Position numbers and translations under genes: made by a program. This document shows, piece after piece, positions 51,009-59,757 of a stretch of 64,000 nt of DNA (position 1 is its first letter; each line of letters starts with the position of its first letter). Below the pieces are notes generated by a model, which was given only the letters and a program-made list of their open reading frames with translations, had not been told where the DNA came from and ran no database searches. The DNA comes from Chryseobacterium oncorhynchi (GTDB lineage Bacteria; Bacteroidota; Bacteroidia; Flavobacteriales; Weeksellaceae): NCBI RefSeq assembly GCF_002899895.1, contig NZ_PPEI02000001.1, positions 782,848 through 846,847 of the forward strand, in the 5' to 3' direction.

Positions 51009-52070
51009 TTAAAATAATACGCTCATACTTTCTGCTGAAAAGTCTAAAAGTTCCTCAACCTTTCCGTCCTTGATCTTTTTTACCCATTGGTGATCCTGTA
51101 AAATAGCACGTCCTACGGCAACAAGATCAAACTCCTCATTATCAAGTCTTCTCATCAACTCTGTAAGGTCTGTTTTTTCTGTTCCCTGACCTGCAAAAGC
51201 ATTTAAGAAATCTCCGTTTAATCCTACAGAACCTACTGTAATGGTTGGTTGCCCTGTAATTTTCTTAGCCCAGCCTGCAAAGTTTAAATCAGAACCATCA
51301 AATTCCGGTTCCCAAAAACGACGCTGTGAACAATGGAAAATATCTACTCCGGCTTCTTTTAATGGTAACAACCAATCTTCCATTTCATTGGGTGTAAAAG
51401 CTAACCTAGTCTTATAATCCTGCTGCTTCCATTGTGAAAGACGGATAATAATGGTAAAGTCCTCTCCTACTGCTGCTCTGATAGCTTTCACTACATCTAC
51501 AGCAAATCGGCTTCTTTCCTTTAAGGTTTTGCCCCCGTATTCATCAGTTCTTGTATTGGTTACTTCCCAGAAAAACTGATCAATGAGGTAACCATGTGCA
51601 CCATGAATTTCAAGGCAATCAAACCCTAGATCTTTTGCAGATTTTGCAGAAGCTGCAAATTGTGCGATTGTATCCTGAATATCTTCAATAGTCATCGTTG
51701 AAGCCTTTTCCATTGGAACTAAAGGATAATCTTCAGACATTCTGGTATCTCCTACATGCCAGATCTGTGGTCCCATTTTACCACCATTCTGATGTACAGT
51801 GTCTATTACATTTTTCCAGCCGTTTAAAGCTTCTGTTCCGTAGAAATCCGGGATATTTTGTAAGTTTTTTGATCCTGGTCTGTTGATAACAGTTCCTTCA
51901 GAAAGAATTAGTCCTACTTCTGAGGCTGCTCTTCTTCCATAATAGTCTGCTATGTTCTGGGTAGGAACTCCATTGTCAGATTGTGCTCTGGTCATTGGAG
52001 CCATTACGATTCTATTTTTAAGCTCTAGATTCTTGTATTGAAACGGTTTAAATAATGATAATGTACTCAT
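51009..52070 (-). CDS. Old Yellow Enzyme-family FMN-dependent alkene reductase
   Basis: 353 residues, a single TIM-barrel. The start LFKPFQYKNLELKNRIVMAP and MTRAQSDNGVPT are the FMN-binding first strand of this family; CLEIHGAHGYLIDQFF holds the paired His residues that bind substrate, and FDLVAVGRAIL the C-terminal phosphate-binding strand. It reduces activated C=C bonds of enals, enones or nitro compounds with NAD(P)H in the cytoplasm. It is divergent from an HxlR regulator, with an array of GTAAC sites between the genes, a classical layout for electrophile-responsive reductases. Confidence 0.95.
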   Translation of the reverse strand: MSTLSLFKPFQYKNLELKNRIVMAPMTRAQSDNGVPTQNIADYYGRRAASEVGLILSEGTVINRPGSKNLQNIPDFYGTEALNGWKNVIDTVHQNGGKMGPQIWHVGDTRMSEDYPLVPMEKASTMTIEDIQDTIAQFAASAKSAKDLGFDCLEIHGAHGYLIDQFFWEVTNTRTDEYGGKTLKERSRFAVDVVKAIRAAVGEDFTIIIRLSQWKQQDYKTRLAFTPNEMEDWLLPLKEAGVDIFHCSQRRFWEPEFDGSDLNFAGWAKKITGQPTITVGSVGLNGDFLNAFAGQGTEKTDLTELMRRLDNEEFDLVAVGRAILQDHQWVKKIKDGKVEELLDFSAESMSVLF

Positions 52071-52094
52071 AATTTAAAATTGTATTTTATAATT

Positions 52095-52191
52095 GTTACA
52101 CAAAGTAACTAATAATAGTTCGTTTTTGTATCTTTCATTGAAAAAATAGTGGTAACTTCGCAGTAACTTACATTAGTAACATTAAAGTAAC
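52095..52191. promoter_or_regulatory. GTAAC operator array between OYE and hxlR genes
   Basis: GTTAC-N5-GTAAC (52095-52109) is followed by four direct GTAAC copies beginning at 52152, 52163, 52176 and 52187 (steps of 11, 13 and 11 bases, about one helical turn). They fill most of the 165-base divergent intergenic region. Confidence 0.7.
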
Positions 52192-52235
52192 GTATGAGAT
52201 TTCGGTTTTATATAGTTTAAAAAAAACGTATCCCT

Positions 52236-52619
52236 ATGAAAAAGAATGAATTAATGCAATACAGCTGTCCGCTGGGCAAGGCAATGGCCGCCTTGGGAAG
52301 CAAATGGAAACCCATCATTGTTCTGGTTATTAAGGACAGAAAATTACGCTTTGGAGAGCTTGCTGTACGCATTAATGTAATCTCCAGAAAGGTATTGACT
52401 GATCAATTGAGGGAAATGGAAAGCGATGGATTGATTATCCGTGAAGAATTTAAGGAACTTCCTCCAAGAGTTGAATATTCCCTTACCGAAAAAGGATTGG
52501 CATTGCTTCCAATTTTATATTTACTGGAAGAATGGGAGGCAAAATATCAAGTAAAAGGACTATACGATAAGGATTGTAGTCTGGTAGATAATAAAACGAA
52601 AAAGGCTGTCAATGTTTGA
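52236..52619 (+). CDS. HxlR-family winged-helix regulator
   Basis: 127 residues with the family signature: CPLGKAMAALGSKWKPIIVL at 10-29 (the Cys in position to sense electrophiles or oxidants), FGELAVRINVISRKVLTDQL and LPPRVEYSLTEKG. HxlR proteins bind DNA as dimers and often use that Cys to respond to aldehydes, quinones or hypochlorite. It is divergent from the OYE reductase and likely controls it and itself through the GTAAC array; that is inference from layout. Confidence 0.94.
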   Translation: MKKNELMQYSCPLGKAMAALGSKWKPIIVLVIKDRKLRFGELAVRINVISRKVLTDQLREMESDGLIIREEFKELPPRVEYSLTEKGLALLPILYLLEEWEAKYQVKGLYDKDCSLVDNKTKKAVNV

Positions 52620-52629
52620 TAGCCTTTTT
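52599..52629. terminator. Bidirectional terminator overlapping the hxlR stop
   Basis: AAAAAGGCT and AGCCTTTTT, extended inside by TCAA/TTGA, begin within the last codons of the regulator gene and end at the convergent HNH gene. Confidence 0.85.
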
Positions 52630-53364
52630 CTATATAATCTTATTTTTAATAATTTGTCTTAATTTATCAATTGACATATCTTCTACATTTCGATGAAGCA
52701 TTCTATGACAATTTGAACAAACAATTGCTAAGTCTTCTAATGCTGTTTTCTGTCTAGATTCATAAGTTGACAAAGGTTTTATATGATGACATTCAATAAA
52801 TTCATATCCAATTTCTCCATATTTTTCATGAAAATCAAAATTACAAACTTCACATTCTAATTTTCCTTTTTCCTTTAGCACATTATTCTTTTTAGTCCTT
52901 ATTAATCCACTATCTCTCTCCTTTAGTTTATGTAATTTATATAAAATCTCACCTTCAAAGCTTTCTTTAACAGAGCTATCAATCTCATCTTCAATTTTAT
53001 AAAGCTTAATTAATGTTTCTTTTTCAAGGATTGAATCTAAAATCAAATTAGCAATTCGTTTCAATTCACTTCCTTTTTTATAAAATTCATTAAAAGTTTC
53101 TTCATCTAGCTTAGAATAACTGGATAGTCCTTGATTTTCATTATCTGCATCAATAGCCATAAAATTACTTAATTTCATTGCTACACCACTCGGGCTTCTG
53201 AAATTCAACTTTCTTTGTTCTTCAGAATATATTGGTAGTTTATTTAATCTTTCTGATAGCTCTATAACCTGAAAGTTAGTTTTGGTGAATAAATTAGAAT
53301 CAAGCTCATAGTATAGATTTAAAGTTAAAATTAATTCATCTCTATGCCATCTAGGATTTTTCAT
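52630..53364 (-). CDS. HNH endonuclease
   Basis: 244 residues. The C-terminal HNH/McrA-type domain has zinc-binding C171-EVC174 and C216-SNC219, the catalytic EC-H193-H194-IKPLS, and N218/H220/H224 in CSNCHRMLH. The first 160 residues are helical with WHRDELILTLNLYYELD, a start seen in HNH restriction endonucleases. It probably cuts DNA; as an orphan it could be a modification-dependent restriction enzyme. It is more AT-rich than its neighbours and begins 33 bases after a methyltransferase gene that does not look like a DNA methylase. Signs of transfer are therefore present but modest. Confidence 0.88.
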   Translation of the reverse strand: MKNPRWHRDELILTLNLYYELDSNLFTKTNFQVIELSERLNKLPIYSEEQRKLNFRSPSGVAMKLSNFMAIDADNENQGLSSYSKLDEETFNEFYKKGSELKRIANLILDSILEKETLIKLYKIEDEIDSSVKESFEGEILYKLHKLKERDSGLIRTKKNNVLKEKGKLECEVCNFDFHEKYGEIGYEFIECHHIKPLSTYESRQKTALEDLAIVCSNCHRMLHRNVEDMSIDKLRQIIKNKII

Positions 53365-53397
53365 GGAATATTTTTAAATGTAAAATTAGCTTATATA

Positions 53398-54132
53398 TTA
53401 TTTCTTTATAATCAGCATATTGGCAAAAGGTGTGATCTTTTTGTTCTCTGTTATTTTCAATCCGGAGGGCGCAATGGCGTTTTTCCATTGTTTCCAGCTT
53501 AAAAAGTGAAATGCTCCGATATTAAAGAAAATAAAATTGGTCGTATCTCTAAATTGCTCTGAAACAACAATGAGTCCTCCTTTCTTCAAAACCCTTTTAG
53601 CTTCCTTAAAGAACAAAACTCTTTTCTGGTGGTCCAGAACTTCATGGAGAGCGGTCACGGCAAGAATTACATCCTGAGATTCGTCTTCAAACGGTAATGT
53701 TTCTACAGCAATTTTTATTTCTTTGGGATTTGGGGGAAACGTTTTTTTAGAAACTTCAATACCACTTTCATGTTCATGTCTGTTTCCATAAATATCACAA
53801 ACCGTAAGTTTCAAATGAGGATATTTCTCTTCCAACCGCATGGATAAAGGATCAAAACTAGCATGGATAAGGACTGCATTTTCAATTTTGTTCCAGTTGA
53901 CGGTGTCTTCTAAATTATTGAGTTCATACAGATCAGAATGGTCATAAAGCCAATAAGAAGCAACTAGAGATGCTATAATATTTAAAACAATAAGAATACT
54001 CAATCCCCATAATAACCAGGTAAAAACATCGGAATGAAGCTGAAATGACAACATCAAAAGAAGAATGGAGACAACAACTCCAAGCAGGATTTTTTTATAG
54101 TTGAATAGAATAACTAATTTGGTAATTTTCAT
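53398..54132 (-). CDS. Membrane-anchored SAM-dependent methyltransferase
   Basis: 244 residues. Two hydrophobic helices (about 15-32 and 36-60) are followed by a class I methyltransferase domain (about 75-244) with VLIHASFDPLS in place of the usual GxGxG glycine loop, LTVCDIYG for the acidic end of strand 2, LPFEDESQDVILAVTALHEV for motif II and AKRVLKKGGLIVVSEQ for strand 5. The unusual SAM loop makes the activity less certain. Substrate unknown; the membrane anchor suggests a lipid or quinone. It is first in a pair with the HNH gene. Confidence 0.8.
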   Translation of the reverse strand: MKITKLVILFNYKKILLGVVVSILLLMLSFQLHSDVFTWLLWGLSILIVLNIIASLVASYWLYDHSDLYELNNLEDTVNWNKIENAVLIHASFDPLSMRLEEKYPHLKLTVCDIYGNRHEHESGIEVSKKTFPPNPKEIKIAVETLPFEDESQDVILAVTALHEVLDHQKRVLFFKEAKRVLKKGGLIVVSEQFRDTTNFIFFNIGAFHFLSWKQWKNAIAPSGLKITENKKITPFANMLIIKK

Positions 54133-54158
54133 GGTAGTTTTTGATATCTCTTGATTTT

Positions 54159-54174
54159 CAAATTTACAAACTTA
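54159..54174 (-). promoter_or_regulatory. Two tandem -7 boxes before the methyltransferase gene
   Basis: On the minus strand TAAGTTTG (54167-54174) and TAAATTTG (54159-54166) both match TAnnTTTG. No -33 TTG is visible. Confidence 0.4.
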
Positions 54175-54295
54175 TTCTGCAATAAAATTCACTTTATTTT
54201 AAAAAGCACTTTCAAAAAGGTAAGTATAGAACCAAAATGTAAGTATATGGTTTTTGAATTGTTTCTGATGCAACTTTGCATAAAAATTTTTCATT

Positions 54296-54712
54296 ATGAA
54301 TTATAAAGATATCGCTAAAGAAACCATTGGAAACCTGTATAAAGCTCATACAAGCATTAGGAAATCGGGCATTGATGAAAAGCTTATTGCCTTGGCAGAA
54401 CTACGTGTATCTCAAATCAACGGATGTGCTTATTGTTGTAGTTATCATGCAAAAGAATTATCCAACTTTGGCTTTGATCAGGATATTATTAACAGGCTTC
54501 CGGGCTGGAAGCACACCAAAGTCTTCAATGATCAACAAAAGCTTGTTTTAAGCTGGGCTGAAGCTATAACCAACAATACTGATAATTGGCATGAAATCAA
54601 GAAAAAACTTACTGAACATTTTTCTAAACGTGAAATTGTAGAATTAACTGCCAGTATCACTTTAATGAGTACGCTGAATAAACTAAGGATTACTTTGGCT
54701 GAAGAAGATTAA
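54296..54712 (+). CDS. Carboxymuconolactone decarboxylase/AhpD-family protein
   Basis: 138 residues. The AhpD-type redox motif C44-AYC47-CSYH51 lies in QINGCAYCCSYHAKEL, on the expected helix, and is preceded by LIALAELRVSQ. Proteins of this kind reduce peroxides or act as thiol-disulfide partners of peroxiredoxins; true muconolactone decarboxylases lack the CxxC. An extra Cys (48) sits next to the motif. It is transcribed alone, divergent from the methyltransferase, with a perfect terminator at 54715-54748. Confidence 0.92.
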   Translation: MNYKDIAKETIGNLYKAHTSIRKSGIDEKLIALAELRVSQINGCAYCCSYHAKELSNFGFDQDIINRLPGWKHTKVFNDQQKLVLSWAEAITNNTDNWHEIKKKLTEHFSKREIVELTASITLMSTLNKLRITLAEED

Positions 54713-54714
54713 AA

Positions 54715-54748
54715 AACAAAGGCTTTCAGAAATCTGAAAGCCTTTGTT
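54715..54748. terminator. Bidirectional terminator
   Basis: A perfect palindrome with stem AACAAAGGCTTTCAGA and its complement begins 2 bases after the stop at 54712 and faces the convergent gene ending at 54768. Confidence 0.92.
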
Positions 54749-54767
54749 GATATTATTTTAATCCCAA

Positions 54768-57200
54768 TTAGAATATCGAAGGATATTTCTGAGGGTTTGT
54801 TTCATTAAACATTGCGTAGATCTTTTCTACCATATCGTCTGTAGATGGCTTGCTGAAATAATCTCCATCACTTGCATAGGCAGGTCTGTGATCATTTGCA
54901 GAGATTGTCAACGGATCTGAATCCAGATATCTGAAAGCTTTTTGCTTTTCAAGAATCTGCTGTAGGATAAATCCTGTTGTCCCTCCTTCCACATCTTCGT
55001 CAATCACTACTAATCTGTTCGTTTTCTTAACGCTTTCAGCAATTTCGTGAGATAAATCGAAAGGAATTAATGACTGGATATCGATAACTTCTGCAGAAAT
55101 TCCTAGTTTTTCTAATTCATTAGCAGCTTCAGTTACCACTCTCCATGTAGAACCATAAGTAACTAATGTAACGTCTTTTCCTTCTTTTGTAACTTCGATT
55201 TTACCTACAGGCACAGTGAATTCACCTAGGTTATCAGGTTGTTTTTCTTTTAATCTGTAACCGTTCAGACATTCTACAATGATTGCCGGTTCGTCTGCCT
55301 GAAGCATTGTGTTATAGAAACCAGCTGCTTTAGTTAAACTTCTTGGAACCAATACTAAAATACCTTTTGAAAGGTTAAGAATTCCTGCCATTGGAGAACC
55401 TGAGTGCCAGATTCCTTCTAATCTGTGACCTCTTGTTCTGATGATCAATGGAGCTTTCTGACCTCCTTTAGTTCTGTAATGTACGGTTGCCAAATCATCA
55501 CTCATACCCTGTAAACAGTAAAGAACATAATCCAGATACTGGATTTCAGCGATAGGTTTTAACCCTCTCATTGCCATACCAATCCCCTGTCCAAGAATTG
55601 TAGCTTCACGAATTCCTGTATCAGCAATACGTAAAGCACCGTATTTTTCCTGCATTCCTTCCAATCCTTGGTTTACGTCACCGATGTTTCCGGTATCTTC
55701 ACCAAAAATTAATGTTTCAGGATATTTTTCAAAGATTTTATCAAAGTTATTTCTGATTACAACTCTTCCGTCTACATCTTCAGAACTGTCAGAGTATACA
55801 GGCTTAATTTCCTGAATATTTTCAGCTTTCCATTCAGATTGAGAGTATAGGTGAGATGAGTAGTTGTCTTTTTCTACTTCTGCTACTTCATTGTACTTCT
55901 GCATCAATTGGTTTCTCTCTGCAGAGTTTGTTCCTCTTGTAGCCAATAAAGCTTTTCTTGCTAAATGGAATACATCTTTCTTAGCTTTTGAAACTAATTT
56001 ATTGAAATGAGTAATATAAGTTTCTACTTCAGCATTCTGCCCTTTAAGGTTTTCTACTAGAGGTAGAATAGACTGAACTAAATCCTTGATTGCGTTCTGA
56101 TAATTATCCCAAGCTGCTTTCTGCCCTGTCTTAGCTTTCTTTTTTGCTTCTTCATCAATTGCATCTAATTCTTCGGTAGTAGCAATAACTTCTTCTTTTC
56201 CTTCAATTTCGATAGAATAGTTAAGAATCCACTCCCTGAATTTCACTAATCCATCAAACTCGGCTTCCCAAGTAAGACGTGCTTCATTTTTATATCTTTC
56301 GTGAGATCCTGATGTAGAGTGCCCTTGAGGTTGAGTAACATCTATTACATGAACCACTACAGGAACGCTTTCTGTTCTTGCAAAATGCTCTGCTTTAGCA
56401 TAGGCATCTAATAATGCAGGATAATCCCAAGCTTTCACCTGAATAATCTCACATCCTTGGTTTTCTCCTTCTTTTCTTTGGAAACCGCTTAACATTTCGC
56501 TGATATCAGCTTTTGCTCTCTGGTTTTTTGTAGGAACTGAAATTCCATATCCATCATCCCAGATTGAAACGATCATAGGAACCTGAAGCGCACATGCTGC
56601 GTTTAATGTTTCCCAGAAATGACCTTCTGCTGTAGATGCATCCCCAATGGTTCCGAAAGCAATTTCATTACCCTCTTTTGAGAATTTTTCTGAACCGTCA
56701 AATTTCACACTTTTATAAATGGTAGATGCTTGAGCTAATCCTAATAACCTTGGCATTTGCCCTGCTGTAGGAGAAATATCTGAAGAAATATTCTTCTGTG
56801 CTGTAAGATCTTTCCAACTTCCGTCTTCATTTAAACTTCTTGTTGCGAAGTGTCCATTCATCTGTCTTCCAGCTGAAGCAGGTTCTCTTTCCACGCTTGT
56901 ATCTGCATACATCTGCGCAAAGAAACTTTCTACTGTTAAGGCATCTATTGCTAATGCAAAAGTCTGGTCTCTATAATACCCTGAACGGAAGTCTCCATTT
57001 CTGAAAACCTTCGCCATTGCCAGCTGAGGAAGCTCCTTACCATCCCCAAAAATTCCGAATTTAGCTTTTCCGGTAAGTACTTCTCTCCTTCCGAGATAAG
57101 ACATTTCACGAGAAATCCTTCCTAACTTGTAATCTTCAAGTATCTGATTTTTAAAATCTTGAAAGGATATTTGCTGTGTTTCAATATAGGTTGTTTGCAT
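54768..57200 (-). CDS. Fused E1 alpha-beta 2-oxoacid dehydrogenase (branched-chain type)
   Basis: 810 residues carrying both E1 halves in one chain. The alpha half (about 1-370) has the thiamine diphosphate motif GDASTAEGHFWETLN (186-200) and IWDDGYGISVPT; the beta half (about 470-810) has GEDTGNIGDVNQGLEGM, HRLEGIWHSGSPMAGI and VTYGSTWRVV. A charged, helical linker (about 335-470) joins them. It decarboxylates branched-chain 2-oxoacids, or possibly pyruvate, and passes the acyl group to lipoyl E2; branched-chain acyl-CoA feeds the iso-fatty acids of flavobacteria. E2 is not in the window; the lpdA gene at 28776 may supply E3. It is a single gene. Confidence 0.93.
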   Translation of the reverse strand: MQTTYIETQQISFQDFKNQILEDYKLGRISREMSYLGRREVLTGKAKFGIFGDGKELPQLAMAKVFRNGDFRSGYYRDQTFALAIDALTVESFFAQMYADTSVEREPASAGRQMNGHFATRSLNEDGSWKDLTAQKNISSDISPTAGQMPRLLGLAQASTIYKSVKFDGSEKFSKEGNEIAFGTIGDASTAEGHFWETLNAACALQVPMIVSIWDDGYGISVPTKNQRAKADISEMLSGFQRKEGENQGCEIIQVKAWDYPALLDAYAKAEHFARTESVPVVVHVIDVTQPQGHSTSGSHERYKNEARLTWEAEFDGLVKFREWILNYSIEIEGKEEVIATTEELDAIDEEAKKKAKTGQKAAWDNYQNAIKDLVQSILPLVENLKGQNAEVETYITHFNKLVSKAKKDVFHLARKALLATRGTNSAERNQLMQKYNEVAEVEKDNYSSHLYSQSEWKAENIQEIKPVYSDSSEDVDGRVVIRNNFDKIFEKYPETLIFGEDTGNIGDVNQGLEGMQEKYGALRIADTGIREATILGQGIGMAMRGLKPIAEIQYLDYVLYCLQGMSDDLATVHYRTKGGQKAPLIIRTRGHRLEGIWHSGSPMAGILNLSKGILVLVPRSLTKAAGFYNTMLQADEPAIIVECLNGYRLKEKQPDNLGEFTVPVGKIEVTKEGKDVTLVTYGSTWRVVTEAANELEKLGISAEVIDIQSLIPFDLSHEIAESVKKTNRLVVIDEDVEGGTTGFILQQILEKQKAFRYLDSDPLTISANDHRPAYASDGDYFSKPSTDDMVEKIYAMFNETNPQKYPSIF

Positions 57201-57314
57201 AGCTAAGTAAAAAAGTTTTTATTCTTCAAGTATTTTGCTAATATACAATTTTTAAATTAATTTTAATTTTTAATAATCTTTTTTAAAAATTTGATAATAA
57301 AAAAAATTGTAAAG

Positions 57315-57608
57315 ATGGAAAAGAAATCACCTCATATACTGAACGCATCTAGTAATCTTTTAGGGTTTTCATTGATTATTATTACTTCTCTGAAAATCAC
57401 TAAAATCAGCCGCAATACGTATTTAGACGAATTTGCAGGTCTTGCCTGCCTTCTTTTTGCATGCAGCTGCTTTTTTTCGTTCCTGGCTATCAGAACGAGA
57501 AATAAAAAGCGGGAATACACGTTTGAGACTATTGCGGATTATTTATTTTTAATCGCTTTATTTTGTATAGTCCTAGCTGTTATTATTGTAACCCTTAAAA
57601 TTATTTAA
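57315..57608 (+). CDS. Small three-helix membrane protein
   Basis: 97 residues from ATG 57315; a TTG eight codons upstream is less likely. Three hydrophobic helices (about 15-28, 42-62 and 73-96) are joined by short basic loops (RTRNKKREY). I know of no family. Its last base is one base from the end of the convergent polyprenyl synthase gene, with no terminator between, so antisense interference between the two is possible. Confidence 0.65.
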   Translation: MEKKSPHILNASSNLLGFSLIIITSLKITKISRNTYLDEFAGLACLLFACSCFFSFLAIRTRNKKREYTFETIADYLFLIALFCIVLAVIIVTLKII

Positions 57609-57609
57609 T

Positions 57610-58587
57610 TTAAAATTTTCGCTCAATTACATAATCCAGCATAATATGTAAAGATCTCCTTGCTTCAGAATCGGGAAATTCATTAAGAATATCCTTTGCT
57701 TTCTGCTGAAAATCTTTCATCACTGTAATCGCGTATTCCAAGCCACCGGAATTTTTAACAAATTCTATCAGTTCTTTTACTCTTTTGGGATTGTTATTAT
57801 AACGCTTGATGGTATCAAAATAGTATTTTCTGTTCTTTTCATCCGCTACTTTCAAGGTATGAATTAAAGGCAGTGTCATTTTCTGTTCTTTAATATCAAT
57901 TCCTACGGGTTTACCAATCACATTGGAACTTAAGTAATCGAAAAGGTCATCCTTAATCTGGAAAGCCATTCCTGTATAGGTTCCGAAATCTAACATTTTT
58001 TTAGCAAGAACTTCATCTGTACTGTTGGAAAGAACTCCAATTTCACAGCACGCAGCAATTAAAGTTGCTGTTTTTTGCCGAATAATTTCATAGTAAACAT
58101 CTTCCGTTATATCTAATTTTCTGGCTTTCTCCAATTGAAGAAGCTCCCCTTCGGACATTTCACGGATTGTTCTTGAAATCACTCCAAGCAAGTCATAATC
58201 TTTATGGTCTGTAGACAATAAGACTGATTTTGATAAAAGGTAATCTCCTACCAAAACCGCAATTTTATTCTTCCATAACGCATTAATGGAGAAAAAATTA
58301 CGACGCTTAAAACTTTCATCTACTACATCATCATGTACTAATGTAGCGGTATGAATTAATTCTATCATAGAAGCTCCACGATAGGTCTTTTCTGTAACAT
58401 CTCCTACCAACTTGGCACAAAGAAATACAAACATAGGACGCATCTGTTTCCCTTTAGTAGTAACAATAAAACGAGTTACCTTGTCTAACAAAGGGACTTT
58501 ACTCTGCATCGATTCATAAAACTTTTGCTCGAAAAGTTTCATTTCCTCATTGATCGGTTGCTTGATTTCTTCTACGGTATTTGCCAC
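57610..58587 (-). CDS. Trans-polyprenyl diphosphate synthase
   Basis: 325 residues from a GTG at 58587, supported by the -7 box at 58625-58632; ATG 58542 is an alternative. The two Asp-rich motifs that bind Mg-diphosphate are DDVVD (86-90) and DDLFD (213-217), with KQMRPMFVFL upstream. It elongates isoprenyl chains from isopentenyl diphosphate to make the long side chain of menaquinone, the flavobacterial respiratory quinone. The residues that set chain length before DDVVD (ELIHTATLVH) are small, which fits a long product. Confidence 0.94.
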   Translation of the reverse strand: MANTVEEIKQPINEEMKLFEQKFYESMQSKVPLLDKVTRFIVTTKGKQMRPMFVFLCAKLVGDVTEKTYRGASMIELIHTATLVHDDVVDESFKRRNFFSINALWKNKIAVLVGDYLLSKSVLLSTDHKDYDLLGVISRTIREMSEGELLQLEKARKLDITEDVYYEIIRQKTATLIAACCEIGVLSNSTDEVLAKKMLDFGTYTGMAFQIKDDLFDYLSSNVIGKPVGIDIKEQKMTLPLIHTLKVADEKNRKYYFDTIKRYNNNPKRVKELIEFVKNSGGLEYAITVMKDFQQKAKDILNEFPDSEARRSLHIMLDYVIERKF

Positions 58588-58624
58588 AATCTGCGAATGC
58601 TGGATGAATAATTATTAATTCTCA

Positions 58625-58632
58625 CAAAGATA
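58625..58632 (-). promoter_or_regulatory. -7 box of the polyprenyl synthase gene
   Basis: TATCTTTG on the minus strand, 38 bases before the GTG start. There is no TTG at the expected distance. Confidence 0.5.
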
Positions 58633-58659
58633 ATTTTTTTCACTCAATTTTAAGAAAAA

Positions 58660-59538
58660 TTAATCCTTGAGTTGCTCTTTTGGAACAAAATAAAGTGATG
58701 GCTTTGTACTACCCAACGGAGATTTGAACTTTTCTCCGGATAGATATATTCCGGTTTCATCTACAGCAACACCCTCAATCTGCCCTATTGACAAGGAACT
58801 TCCCAAGTAATAATGCTTTGGTCTTTCTTTAAAGAATATTCCCGGTTCGGTTTCAGTAAAAACATCTAAAAAGACTTCTGTCTTCTTGGTATACCCAACT
58901 AAATAGAGTTTTTTCTCAAAATAGGCAGCATCGGTTACCATAAAATTCGTTTTATAGGTTTCTGCTTTTACAGCATCCTGTTTTTCATTTAATTCAGGGT
59001 TTATTACGTAATGTACAGTTGCTTTTGAAGCCCATTCTTTTGTGAAAAGATGAAGTTTTCCGTTGGTATAAACCATGGCCTCCGCATCATAATCTGTATT
59101 AAAGTAGGTGGATTTATAATCAGTTTGTTCCGGATAATGAAATTTAATTTCCTTGACTTGCCCATTTTGTAGGCTGTCTCCCTGAAAAGGAACTTTATAA
59201 ATGGTAAGATGTCTTCTGCTTCCGTCATTGTTTCCAAAGTCTCCTATATAAAAATGAGTTCCATCATTCGTCAAGGCTTCCCAATCAGTATTTCTGGCAT
59301 TCACTTTTAGAGTCTTTACTACTTCTCCTGAAGTTTTATTGATTTCAAACAGTTCTGGAGCATTTCCACTATCATTAAAGGTGTACAATTTTCCATTAAA
59401 GAAATTCAATCCGGAAGTCTCCTGAATTTTATTATCCAAATAGTTGATTCTATATTTTTTTATTTTCAGGAAATCCGCCTGTTGAGAAAATGCAGTTTGA
59501 AAGGCAAGAAAAGCCAATAACAGAAGTGTTCTTTTCAT
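58660..59538 (-). CDS. Exported beta-propeller-like protein
   Basis: 292 residues with a signal peptide (about 1-18). The body has repeating short strands with ETSGLNFFNGKLYTFNDSGN, ALTNDGTHFYIGDFGNNDG, DAEAMVYTNGKLHLFTKEW and GQIEGVAVDETGIYLSGEK, resembling six-bladed propellers of the SdiA-regulated/esterase-like phytase type. The substrate is unknown. It has no T9SS domain and is probably periplasmic. It is a single gene with no clear terminator after it. Confidence 0.82.
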   Translation of the reverse strand: MKRTLLLLAFLAFQTAFSQQADFLKIKKYRINYLDNKIQETSGLNFFNGKLYTFNDSGNAPELFEINKTSGEVVKTLKVNARNTDWEALTNDGTHFYIGDFGNNDGSRRHLTIYKVPFQGDSLQNGQVKEIKFHYPEQTDYKSTYFNTDYDAEAMVYTNGKLHLFTKEWASKATVHYVINPELNEKQDAVKAETYKTNFMVTDAAYFEKKLYLVGYTKKTEVFLDVFTETEPGIFFKERPKHYYLGSSLSIGQIEGVAVDETGIYLSGEKFKSPLGSTKPSLYFVPKEQLKD

Positions 59539-59704
59539 AAGGTAAAATTATGAGTTTTATTTTTAAATAAGGAGATTTCGAGGGAGATTGTGCTTGATGA
59601 TATTAGATTTGAATCAGAACAGATGAACAATTTTTGCAATTCCATCCGTTTAGGCTCTCAACTCTATTGCCTTTCATCATTTCTAATCCCTATACAGCAG
59701 AAAA

Positions 59705-59722
59705 ACGAGCTTAAAAGCCCGT
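59705..59722 (-). terminator. Terminator of the sterol desaturase-family gene
   Basis: ACGaGCTT and AAGCcCGT form a hairpin with one mismatch, followed by five T on the minus strand, 36 bases past the stop codon. Confidence 0.7.
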
Positions 59723-59757
59723 CTCTCCTATAGATTTTATTGATTTTTAATTTTAAA

